Assembly (NCBI GenBank): GCA_025964635.1
Contig: JAOPYP010000823.1
Location: forward strand, 1 to 8,897
Direction of reading: 5' to 3'
Length of the DNA: 8,897 nucleotides
Origin: Actinomycetes bacterium
GTDB lineage: Bacteria > Actinomycetota > Actinomycetes > Streptosporangiales > Streptosporangiaceae
Shown here: positions 1-5,936 of the stretch, piece after piece
How the letters are laid out: the number at the start of each line of letters is the position of its first letter
How positions within the stretch are numbered: the first letter of the stretch is position 1
The notes under the pieces: generated by a model
Told to the model about the DNA's origin: nothing
Seen by the model: the letters and a program-made list of their open reading frames with translations, nothing else
Databases searched by the model: none
Program-made: the position numbers and the translations under genes

Positions 1-1248
1 GGGCCCGGCCCGCGGGACCAGGACCGGGCCGCCCCGCGCTACGCGCTGAGCCTGGCCGTCATCCTGCAGATCCTCATCTCCGCGGGGGACGGGCTGGCCA
101 TGGTCGCCCTGGCCAGCCGGGTCTACCAGACGTCGCACGCCTCGTGGGCGGTGGCGTCGGTCTTCCTCGCGGTGACCGTGCCGATCACGGCCCTGGCCCC
201 CGTGGCGGGCATGCTGCTGGACCGGCTGTCGCCGCGCCCGGTGCTGATCGCCGCGGCGGCCGCGGAGACCGTGGTGGCCCTCGCCCTGACCCGGCTCACC
301 GGTACCGGGGCCATCCTCGGGCTCTCCCTCGGCTTCGGCGTGTGCGCGGCGCTGCTCCAGCCCGGACTGGGCGCCATCGTCCCGCAACTGGCCGGCCGGT
401 CCGGGGTCATCCGGGCCAACGGCTACCTGCAGGCAGCGACCTGGGGCGGGTTCACCGTGGGCCCGCTGCTGGCCGGGGTGCTCACCGCGGCCGGCGGCAC
501 CGGCCTGGCGCTGGGCGCGGTCGCCGCGGTGTACGCCCTGGGCGCCATCGGGCTGCGCGCGCTCCCGCTGGCCGCCGGGCCCGCGGGCCTGGCCGGCAGG
601 CCGGCGCCCCGGGATACCCCGGCCGGGCCCGTCGGCCGGCAGGCCAGCGCCGGGCTGCGCTTCCTGCGCTCAGACCGCGAGGCAGGACTGCTGGTGCTGG
701 TGGTCGCGGTGATGGTGGCCTTCGGCAACATGGCCAGCGTGGCCGAGGTGGCCTTCGCCGAGGGAGTGCTCAAGGCGGGTCCCTCGGGCTACTCGGTGCT
801 CGTGGCCGCCTGGACCGCGGGCATGCTCGGCGGCACGCTGGCCGGCGGCCGGCTGCGCCGCCACCGCCTGGCCCTGGCCACCCTGGCCGGCACGATCATC
901 GCGGGCACCGGGGTGGCCCTGGCCGGTGGCGCGCTCACGCTGTGGCAGGCCGCGGCGGCCTACGGGATCGGCGGCCTGGCCAACGGCGTCGAGGTCGTGG
1001 CCACCCGCAGTTTCCTGAACCACCGAGTCCCGGCGGCCATCTCGGGGCGGGTCTTCGCCCTGTACTCCGGCGTGCTGTTCGGCGCGGCGTCGCTGGGCAT
1101 GGCCGCAGCCGGCGGCCTGCTGGCCCCGCTCAACCCCCGCGTGGTGCTGGTCATCGCGGGCACCGGCGGGATCGTGGCCGGCGGCCTGGGCTGGGCCCGC
1201 TACACCCGGCTGCGGCGTGCGGGGGCGTCCGCCCGGGACGTAGTCTGA
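1..1248 (+). CDS. MFS transporter, 5' end outside the window
   Basis: This is a major facilitator superfamily exporter in the inner membrane; its substrate cannot be told from sequence. The frame is open from base 1, so the first methionine codon in the window (base 100) is internal: the first transmembrane helix (ALSLAVILQILISAGDG) already begins near base 46 and is preceded by a polar tail. About 415 residues are visible, and only a short N-terminal piece is probably missing. Motif A of the family, GMLLDRLSPR, lies at about visible residues 70-79, in the loop after helix 2. Many Ala/Leu/Val/Gly-rich helices follow, with a basic central loop (about residues 185-220) separating the two six-helix halves, and a polar basic C-terminus. 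The general look resembles MFS_3/EntS-like drug or siderophore exporters, but that subgrouping is inference. The stop lies 4 bases before the lipA start. Confidence 0.9.
   Translation, partial: GPGPRDQDRAAPRYALSLAVILQILISAGDGLAMVALASRVYQTSHASWAVASVFLAVTVPITALAPVAGMLLDRLSPRPVLIAAAAAETVVALALTRLTGTGAILGLSLGFGVCAALLQPGLGAIVPQLAGRSGVIRANGYLQAATWGGFTVGPLLAGVLTAAGGTGLALGAVAAVYALGAIGLRALPLAAGPAGLAGRPAPRDTPAGPVGRQASAGLRFLRSDREAGLLVLVVAVMVAFGNMASVAEVAFAEGVLKAGPSGYSVLVAAWTAGMLGGTLAGGRLRRHRLALATLAGTIIAGTGVALAGGALTLWQAAAAYGIGGLANGVEVVATRSFLNHRVPAAISGRVFALYSGVLFGAASLGMAAAGGLLAPLNPRVVLVIAGTGGIVAGGLGWARYTRLRRAGASARDVV
1241..1246 (+). promoter_or_regulatory. Candidate -10 of a leaderless lipA promoter
   Basis: TAGTCT fits the actinobacterial -10 pattern TANNNT and lies exactly 6 bases before the lipA GTG, which would place the transcript start on or next to the start codon. 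No convincing Shine-Dalgarno sequence precedes the GTG. The hexamer overlaps the last codons and stop of the MFS gene. No good -35 is visible, so read-through from the MFS gene remains possible. Confidence 0.4.
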
Positions 1249-1252
1249 AGCC

Positions 1253-2212
1253 GTGGTACTCGCACCCGAGGGACGCAGGCTGCTCCGCCTGGAAGCACGC
1301 AACAGCCAGACCCCCATCGAGAAAAAGCCGCCGTGGATCAAGACCCGGCTGCGGACCGGCCCGGAGTACACGGCGCTGAAAAGCCTGGTCCGCCGCGAGG
1401 GCCTGCACACGGTCTGTGAGGAAGCCGGCTGCCCGAACATCTTCGAGTGCTGGGAAGACCGCGAGGCCACCTTCCTGATCGGCGGCGATCAGTGCACCAG
1501 GCGCTGCGACTTCTGCCAGATCGCCACGGGCAAGCCGCAGCCACTGGACACGGACGAGCCGCGCCGGGTCGCGGAGTCGGTGGCCACGATGGGCCTGCGC
1601 TACGCCACCGTGACCGGGGTGGCCCGCGATGACCTGGCGGACGGCGGCGCGTGGCTGTACGCGCAGACCGCCCGCGAGATCCACGCCGCAGTGCCCGGCT
1701 GCGGGGTCGAACTGCTGATCCCTGACTTCAACGCGGCCAGCGACCGGCTGGCCGAGGTGTTCGGCGCCCGGCCGGAAGTGCTGGCGCACAACATCGAGAC
1801 CGTCCCGCGGATCTTCAAGCGGATCAGGCCCGGCTTCCGCTACGAGCGGTCGCTGCAGGTCATCACGCTGGCCCGGCAGGCCGGGCTGGTGACCAAGTCC
1901 AACCTGATCCTGGGCCTGGGCGAGGAACCACACGAGATCACCGCGGCCATGGCCGACCTGCGGGCGGCAGGCTGCGAACTGCTCACCATCACCCAGTACC
2001 TGCGGCCGTCACCGCTGCATCACCCGGTGGAGCGCTGGGTACCGCCGGAGGAGTTCGAGCGGCTCGGTGCCGAGGCCAGCGAGATGGGATTCTCCGGCGT
2101 CATGTCGGGGCCGCTGGTGCGCTCGTCCTACCGCGCGGGGCGCCTGTACCGGGACGCGATGACCCTCCGGGCCCGGTCGGCGGCCACCGCAGTTTCCCCC
2201 CAGGCCCGCTGA
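1253..2212 (+). CDS. lipA: Lipoyl synthase (radical SAM)
   Basis: LipA inserts two sulfur atoms into octanoyl groups carried by lipoyl domains of the 2-oxoacid dehydrogenases and the glycine cleavage H protein, the last step of lipoate biosynthesis; it is cytoplasmic. The 319-residue length is normal. The LipA-specific auxiliary iron-sulfur ligands are Cys55, Cys60 and Cys66 (CEEAGCPNIFEC). The radical SAM motif CxxxCxxC is Cys81, Cys85 and Cys88 (CTRRCDFC). The conserved C-terminal RSSYR serine that ligates the auxiliary cluster is at residues 290-294. The GTG start gives the usual actinobacterial N-terminus (APEGRRLLRLEARN) and sits 4 bases after the MFS stop. There is no clear Shine-Dalgarno sequence, but TAGTCT lies 6 bases upstream, suggesting a leaderless transcript. 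DUF4191 follows after 17 bases. lipB, often nearby in actinomycetes, is not in view. Confidence 0.98.
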   Translation: MVLAPEGRRLLRLEARNSQTPIEKKPPWIKTRLRTGPEYTALKSLVRREGLHTVCEEAGCPNIFECWEDREATFLIGGDQCTRRCDFCQIATGKPQPLDTDEPRRVAESVATMGLRYATVTGVARDDLADGGAWLYAQTAREIHAAVPGCGVELLIPDFNAASDRLAEVFGARPEVLAHNIETVPRIFKRIRPGFRYERSLQVITLARQAGLVTKSNLILGLGEEPHEITAAMADLRAAGCELLTITQYLRPSPLHHPVERWVPPEEFERLGAEASEMGFSGVMSGPLVRSSYRAGRLYRDAMTLRARSAATAVSPQAR

Positions 2213-2216
2213 CTCG

Positions 2217-2222
2217 TATCCT
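2217..2222 (+). promoter_or_regulatory. Candidate -10 of a leaderless DUF4191 promoter
   Basis: TATCCT matches TANNNT and lies 7 bases before the ATG at 2230, in the 17-base gap after lipA. The remaining bases (GCCCTCC) are pyrimidine-rich and cannot act as a Shine-Dalgarno sequence, so leaderless initiation is the simplest reading. A weak TTTCCC 18 bases upstream could serve as the -35. Confidence 0.45.
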
Positions 2223-2229
2223 GCCCTCC

Positions 2230-2940
2230 ATGGCGAACAGCACGGCGAAGAACCGGAAGGACGGCGCGGATTCGGGCCCTCCGGGCCGCATCAAGCAGAT
2301 CCGCATGGTCGCGGGCGTAGTCCGCGAGCAGAACCCCAGGGCGCTCCCGATCATCGCGCTGACCGCGGTCGGGATCATCGCCGTCTTCGTGATCGTCGGG
2401 CTGCTCACCGGCCTGGCCGGCGTGCTGATCCCGCTCGGCGTGGCGGCCGGCCTGGGCGCCGCGATGATCATGTTCGGGCGGTTCGCCCAGTCGGCGCAGT
2501 ACTCAGTGGTCGAGGGGCAGCCCGGTGCGGCCGCGGCGATCCTGCAGAGCATGCGCGGCGGCTGGACCGTCACCCCGGCCGTGTCGGCCAACCGGAACAT
2601 GGACGTCGTGCACCGGGCCGTCGGCAAGCCCGGGGTGGTGCTGGTCGGCGAGGGATCGCCGACCCGGCTGCCCAGCCTGCTCGCGGCTGAGAAGAAGCGG
2701 ATCTCCCGCGTCGCCCACGAGACGCCGATCTACGACTTCCAGGTCGGCAACGATGAGGGCCAGGTGCCGATCCGCAAGCTGCAGCGAAAGATCATGCGGC
2801 TGCCCCGCAACCTGAAGGGCGCCGACGTGACCGAGCTCAACTACCGGCTGAAAGCCCTGCCGCAGTCGCTCCAGGCCCCGAAGGGGCCGATGCCGAAGTC
2901 GGGGCGGATGCCCCGGCCGCCGCGGCCCCGCACCCGCTAG
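2230..2940 (+). CDS. DUF4191 family membrane protein
   Basis: This is a 236-residue protein of the actinobacterial DUF4191 family, whose function is unknown. The start of the family signature is visible (PGRIKQIRMV at residues 18-27). It is followed by two adjacent transmembrane helices at about 39-59 and 62-82, then a long soluble domain. That domain has a conserved-looking core (VVLVGEGSPTRLPSLLAAEKKR near the middle), and the tail is rich in Pro, Arg and Lys (PKGPMPKSGRMPRPPRPRTR). Both termini are basic, so both probably face the cytoplasm. In actinomycetes the family typically sits next to lipA, as here. The ATG has no Shine-Dalgarno sequence but has a TANNNT hexamer 7 bases upstream. 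The TAG stop shares the tetranucleotide CTAG with the stop of the convergent RDD gene. The family call is from recognition of these signatures. Confidence 0.9.
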   Translation: MANSTAKNRKDGADSGPPGRIKQIRMVAGVVREQNPRALPIIALTAVGIIAVFVIVGLLTGLAGVLIPLGVAAGLGAAMIMFGRFAQSAQYSVVEGQPGAAAAILQSMRGGWTVTPAVSANRNMDVVHRAVGKPGVVLVGEGSPTRLPSLLAAEKKRISRVAHETPIYDFQVGNDEGQVPIRKLQRKIMRLPRNLKGADVTELNYRLKALPQSLQAPKGPMPKSGRMPRPPRPRTR

Positions 2941-3371
2941 GAGCGGATAACGATCGTGTTGGCCGCGCGGTCGTGCAGCCCGCGCAGGTCCCGGTCGGTG
3001 ACCAGCGGCGGGATCACGGTGATCAGCAGGATCGTGCGGACGAGGGACCACAGGAACCCCACCGGCCTGCCATCCAGCCGGGCCACCCGCAGGCCCAGCA
3101 GCCGCTTGCCCAGGGTGAACCCGGTCAGCGCGGTGAGCAGGTAGACCTCGGCCGAGAACACCACCAGCGTCCAGCCGGCCGAGTGGAAGATCACCAGCGC
3201 CACCACCGTGCTCGCCAGCCAGTCGATCAGCAGGGCGAGCAGGCGGCGCCCCATGCCCGCCACCGACCGGGGGCCCCGCTCGGGGAGGCCGAACTGCTCT
3301 CCCGGGTACTTCTCCGGGTCCCCGGGGCTGCGGGCCGGCAGCAGCACCCCGGCCCAGCGTCGTTCCGTCAC
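2937..3371 (-). CDS. RDD family membrane protein
   Basis: This 144-residue RDD-domain protein is an inner-membrane protein of uncertain function; some family members have been linked to ion or osmolyte transport. The name-giving residues can be matched: Arg43 and Asp50 in GRRLLALLIDW, and a later acidic residue in GLHDRAANT (Asp134). Three hydrophobic stretches lie at about 44-62, 67-86 and 107-124. GKRLLGLRV (88-96) is the usual loop motif before the last helix. The N-terminal GLPERGPRSVAG segment resembles the actinomycete group found beside glnA. The GTG start is preceded by GAGGG with essentially no spacer, too close for a normal Shine-Dalgarno sequence. TACCGT lies 6 bases upstream, favouring a leaderless start. 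The gene is divergent from glnA and convergent, by a 4-base overlap, with DUF4191. Confidence 0.9.
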   Translation of the reverse strand: MTERRWAGVLLPARSPGDPEKYPGEQFGLPERGPRSVAGMGRRLLALLIDWLASTVVALVIFHSAGWTLVVFSAEVYLLTALTGFTLGKRLLGLRVARLDGRPVGFLWSLVRTILLITVIPPLVTDRDLRGLHDRAANTIVIRS

Positions 3372-3377
3372 CCCTCA

Positions 3378-3383
3378 ACGGTA
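3378..3383 (-). promoter_or_regulatory. Candidate -10 of a leaderless RDD promoter
   Basis: On the minus strand TACCGT (TANNNT) lies 6 bases before the RDD GTG at 3371. The spacing matches the lipA and PAP2 arrangements in this window. No -35 is evident. Confidence 0.35.
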
Positions 3384-3471
3384 CCCTCGCCCGGGCCAGC
3401 GGCGGCGCACGGCCTGATCGCAGGCCACGCCGGCACTTTTACCTGCCCATGCGCGTCACGGAGAGTCAGGC

Positions 3472-3509
3472 GTAACACGTGTGAAACACTAGAGACACGG
3501 CCGGGAAAT
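3472..3509 (+). promoter_or_regulatory. Tandem GlnR-type nitrogen box upstream of glnA
   Basis: GTAAC (3472-3476), six bases, then GAAAC (3483-3487) is a perfect match to the a/b half-sites of the actinobacterial GlnR consensus GTNAC-N6-GAAAC. After another six bases comes GACAC (3494-3498), and after six more GAAAT (3505-3509). These are near matches to the second a/b pair at exactly the expected 11-base periodicity. The core also contains the palindrome ACACGTGT. Its centre is roughly 50 bases upstream of the transcript start predicted from the -10 at 3530, a sensible place for an activator. GlnR is the known activator of glnA under nitrogen limitation in Streptomyces and relatives; binding here is inference. 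Confidence 0.75.
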
Positions 3510-3519
3510 CGCCGGGAAC

Positions 3520-3535
3520 TAACGTCCGATACGTT
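3520..3535 (+). promoter_or_regulatory. Candidate glnA -10 hexamers
   Basis: Two TANNNT hexamers lie just downstream of the GlnR-type box: TAACGT at 3520-3525 and TACGTT at 3530-3535. The second would start transcription near 3542 and give a leader of about 120 bases. There is no recognisable TTGAC-like -35, which fits an activator-dependent promoter. Which hexamer is used, if either, cannot be decided from sequence. Confidence 0.35.
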
Positions 3536-3536
3536 C

Positions 3537-3603
3537 CTGCCGCAGGCAGACCCCCCATGCGGCCAGCTCCGCCTGGCCGCCCTCCCGCGGCCTTCAGCTG
3601 CGG
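3537..3603 (+). other. Structured glnA leader with three hairpins
   Basis: Three consecutive inverted repeats lie between the putative promoter and glnA. CTGCC-GCA-GGCAG is at 3537-3549. GCGGCCAG with a 6-base loop and CTGGCCGC is at 3559-3580, a perfect 8-bp stem. CCGCGGC-CTTCA-GCTGCGG is at 3585-3603, 7 bp with one G-U pair. No U-run follows any of them, so they are not classic terminators. I do not recognise a known riboswitch class. In DNA this GC-rich, some of this structure could be chance. Confidence 0.4.
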
Positions 3604-3622
3604 CAGCCCAGGGAGGCAACAC

Positions 3623-3664
3623 GTGCCAGCTAACGCGGTGCCAGTTCCGTTCAGGGAGGGTTGA
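3623..3664 (+). CDS. Possible 13-codon leader ORF coupled to glnA
   Basis: A GTG at 3623 is preceded by GGGAGG (3611-3616) at a 6-base spacing, which is an excellent ribosome binding site. The frame reads M-P-A-N-A-V-P-V-P-F-R-E-G and stops at TGA 3662-3664, whose last base is the A of the glnA ATG. This stop-start overlap is typical of translational coupling. The peptide has no glutamine codon, so classical attenuation by glutamine starvation is unlikely. Three of the thirteen residues are proline. The sequence GTGCCAG occurs twice, 15 bases apart (3623 and 3638), both times in the same reading frame. It is unrecognised and may be fortuitous, but both the ribosome site and the overlap are seen directly. 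Confidence 0.35.
   Translation: MPANAVPVPFREG
3654..3660 (+). promoter_or_regulatory. glnA ribosome binding site that decides the start
   Basis: GGGAGGG is followed by TTG and then ATG at 3664. The in-frame TTG at 3661 abuts the purine run and has no room for a spacer, so ATG 3664 is the start. It also gives the family's usual N-terminus (MFNNADEVLKFI). The spacing is a little short, which would suit coupling with the leader ORF. Confidence 0.7.
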
Positions 3665-5088
3665 TGTTCAACAACGCCGACGAGGTACTGAAGTTCATCG
3701 GCGATAACAAGGTTGAGTTCGTCGATGTCAGGTTCTGTGACCTGCCGGGTACCGTCCAGCACTTCACCGTCCCGACCGAGACGTTCGACGACAAGGTTTT
3801 CACCGAGGGCCGCATGTTCGATGGCTCTTCGATCCGTGGGTTCCAGCAGATCCACGAGTCGGACATGCTCCTCATGCCCGACCCGACCAGCGCCGTGATG
3901 GACCCGTTTCGCCAGCACTCGACCCTGAACATCACGTTCTTCGTGCACGACCCGCTGACCGGCGAGCCGTACACCCGTGACCCCCGGAACGTCGCCCGCA
4001 AGGCCGAGACGTTCCTCAAGGGCACCGGTATCGGGGACACCGCGTTCTTCGGGCCGGAAGCCGAGTTCTACATTTTCGACTCGGTGCGCTACGACACCGG
4101 GGCCAACGCTGGCTACTACTACATCGACTCGGTTGAGGGCGCCTGGAACACCGGGCGTGAGGAGGAGGGCGGGAACCTCGGTTCCAAGCCCCCGTACAAG
4201 GGCGGGTACTTCCCGGTCCCGCCGGTCGATCACTACACCGACCTGCGCTCGGAGATGGTCCGCAGGATGATCGAGGTCGGCCTCACCGTGGAGATGCAGC
4301 ACCACGAGGTCGGCACCGCGGGCCAGGCGGAGATCGACATCCTGTTCGGCCCGCTGCTGAAGCAGGCCGACAACCTGATGCTCTACAAGTACGTGGTGAA
4401 GAGCGTCGCGCGGGCGGCGGGCAAGACGGCCACGTTCATGCCCAAGCCGATCTTCGGTGACAACGGCTCCGGCATGCACTGCCACCAGAGCATCTGGAAG
4501 GACGGCTCGCCGCTCTTCTACGACGAGGTGGGCTACGCAGGCCTGTCCGACATGGGCCGGTACTACGTGGGCGGCCTGCTCAAGCACGCGCCCTCGCTGC
4601 TCGCGTTCACCAACCCGACGGTGAACTCCTACCACCGCCTGGTCCCCGGCTACGAGGCGCCGGTCAACCTGGTCTACTCCCAGCGCAACCGGTCGGCCTG
4701 CGTGCGCATCCCGATCACCGGCTCCAACCCGAAGGCCAAGCGCCTGGAGTTCCGGGTGCCCGACCCGTCCGCCAACCCGTACCTGGCCTTCTCCGCCATG
4801 CTGATGGCCGGCATCGACGGCATCAAGAACAAGATCGAGCCGCACGAGCCGGTGGACAAGGACCTGTACGAGCTGCCACCGGACGAGGCCGCGGCGATCC
4901 CGCAGGTTCCCGGGTCGCTGGAGACGGTACTCAACACTCTCGAAGAGGACCACGACTACCTGCTCGAGGGTGGCGTGTTCACCCCCGACCTCATCGAGAC
5001 CTGGATCGAGTACAAGAGGACCAACGAGCTGGACCCGGTGCGGCTGCGCCCGTCGCCGCACGAGTTCGCGATGTACTACGACGTCTGA
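3664..5088 (+). CDS. glnA: Type I glutamine synthetase
   Basis: This cytoplasmic dodecameric enzyme makes glutamine from glutamate, ammonia and ATP and is the main ammonia-assimilation step. The protein has 474 residues, normal for GSI-beta. Visible landmarks are the beta-grasp N-terminus with DLPGTVQHFTVP and FDGSSIRGFQ, the metal and nucleotide site GPEAEFYIFD (Glu132, Glu134), NGSGMHCHQS with His272 and His274, and NRSACVRIP. The adenylylation site KDLYELPP carries Tyr402, so activity is probably also controlled by GlnE. The ATG at 3664 is preferred over the TTG just before it. Upstream lie a tandem GlnR-type box, a structured leader and a possible coupled leader ORF. A long hairpin terminator follows the stop. 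Codon use is strongly GC3-biased and typical of the window. Its position beside RDD, DUF4191 and lipA matches what I recall for actinomycete glnA1. Confidence 0.98.
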   Translation: MFNNADEVLKFIGDNKVEFVDVRFCDLPGTVQHFTVPTETFDDKVFTEGRMFDGSSIRGFQQIHESDMLLMPDPTSAVMDPFRQHSTLNITFFVHDPLTGEPYTRDPRNVARKAETFLKGTGIGDTAFFGPEAEFYIFDSVRYDTGANAGYYYIDSVEGAWNTGREEEGGNLGSKPPYKGGYFPVPPVDHYTDLRSEMVRRMIEVGLTVEMQHHEVGTAGQAEIDILFGPLLKQADNLMLYKYVVKSVARAAGKTATFMPKPIFGDNGSGMHCHQSIWKDGSPLFYDEVGYAGLSDMGRYYVGGLLKHAPSLLAFTNPTVNSYHRLVPGYEAPVNLVYSQRNRSACVRIPITGSNPKAKRLEFRVPDPSANPYLAFSAMLMAGIDGIKNKIEPHEPVDKDLYELPPDEAAAIPQVPGSLETVLNTLEEDHDYLLEGGVFTPDLIETWIEYKRTNELDPVRLRPSPHEFAMYYDV

Positions 5089-5105
5089 CCCGTCACAGCC
5101 CGGCC

Positions 5106-5153
5106 GGGAGGCCACCGTCCCGCCGCCATCGCGGCGGCGGGCGGTGGCTTCCC
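5106..5153 (+). terminator. Hairpin terminator after glnA
   Basis: The 5' arm 5106-5127 pairs with 5133-5153 around a 5-base loop (ATCGC). This gives 21 base pairs with a single bulged T at 5118 and one G-U pair. It begins 18 bases after the glnA stop. Only a short GCGTTT follows instead of a real U-tract, as is common for actinomycete terminators. It separates glnA from the next gene. Confidence 0.8.
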
Positions 5154-5192
5154 GCGTTTCCCCCGGCGGCCCCGGCACCGGCCGGGACCAGG

Positions 5193-5198
5193 CAGGAT
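5193..5198 (+). promoter_or_regulatory. Candidate -10 or ribosome site before the EEP hydrolase
   Basis: CAGGAT lies exactly 6 bases before the GTG at 5205, the same spacing as the TANNNT hexamers at lipA and PAP2, and resembles the Streptomyces -10 variants (T/C)AGGAT. The included AGGA could instead act as a Shine-Dalgarno sequence, so the two readings cannot be separated. Confidence 0.3.
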
Positions 5199-5204
5199 GG
5201 AACG

Positions 5205-5936
5205 GTGACCGATGAGCTATCCGGGAAGAACCAGGCCGGCCCGATCACGCTCGCGAGCCTGAACCTGCACGGAGGCATGACCAGCCGCGGCGTGCCGTTC
5301 GACGTGGCGGAGGCGTGCCACCGGCTCAAGGCGGACGTCATCACCCTGCAGGAGGCCTGGCGGCCCGAGGCGCAGCCGGACGTGGTGACCGACGTGGCCG
5401 CCGCGCTCGGCGCCGGGGTGCGCCACCGCGGGCTCGCCCGGAACACCAACCGGGCCCGCCTCGGCATCGGGACGGACGAGGGGGCCGGCACCTGGGGGCT
5501 GGCCATCCTGACCATGCTCCCGGTCATCGGCTACCACGAGATCGAGCTGGGCCGGGCGCCCGGTGACCGGATCGGCCGCGCGGCACAGGTGCTCACGCTG
5601 GCCACCCCGGGCGGGGGCGCGCTGCGCGTGGTGAACACCCACCTGACGCACCGTTACAGCAGCCCCGTCCAGCTCGCCCTGCTGGTCCGCAGGCTGGCCG
5701 GCTCACCCGTGCCCACCGTCATCGCCGGCGACCTGAACATGCCGCGCCCGGCCACGGTGGTTGCCCTCGGCTACCGCCCGGTGGTGCGGGGCCGGACCTT
5801 CCCGGCCGGATGGCCGCTGATCCAGCTCGACCACATGCTGCTCCGCGGCCGGGTCACCGCCACGGGCGCGGAGGTGGCCGAGCCGCTGGGGTCCGACCAC
5901 CTGCCGATCCGGGCCCAGCTCAGCCCGGGTTACTAA
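5205..5936 (+). CDS. Endonuclease/exonuclease/phosphatase family hydrolase
   Basis: This 243-residue metal-dependent phosphoester hydrolase belongs to the EEP (DNase I-like/AP endonuclease) superfamily. The catalytic set is complete: Asn20 in ASLNLHG, metal-binding Glu50 in TLQEAW, His146 in NTHLTH, Asp176 and Asn178 in AGDLNMP, Asp209-His210 in LDHML, and Asp231-His232 in SDHLPI. There is no signal peptide or transmembrane helix, so a cytoplasmic location is likely. The superfamily includes DNases, inositol phosphatases and sphingomyelinases, and nothing here fixes the substrate. The protein is shorter than ExoIII-type AP endonucleases and lacks their usual features, so a phosphodiesterase acting on small molecules or lipids is equally possible. 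The gene is isolated from glnA by a terminator and overlaps the convergent lipid-kinase gene by 4 bases. Confidence 0.9.
   Translation: MTDELSGKNQAGPITLASLNLHGGMTSRGVPFDVAEACHRLKADVITLQEAWRPEAQPDVVTDVAAALGAGVRHRGLARNTNRARLGIGTDEGAGTWGLAILTMLPVIGYHEIELGRAPGDRIGRAAQVLTLATPGGGALRVVNTHLTHRYSSPVQLALLVRRLAGSPVPTVIAGDLNMPRPATVVALGYRPVVRGRTFPAGWPLIQLDHMLLRGRVTATGAEVAEPLGSDHLPIRAQLSPGY

Noticed and set aside
144..1379. A 411-codon plus-strand frame overlapping the MFS and lipA genes
   Set aside because: It is a frame-shifted reading of the MFS gene, extremely rich in Gly, Arg and Pro, with no hydrophobic pattern or motif.
3466..5178. A 570-codon open frame on the minus strand opposite glnA
   Set aside because: It is antisense to an unmistakable glutamine synthetase. 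Its composition (Val, Arg, Gly and His rich, low complexity) is typical of antisense frames in high-GC DNA.
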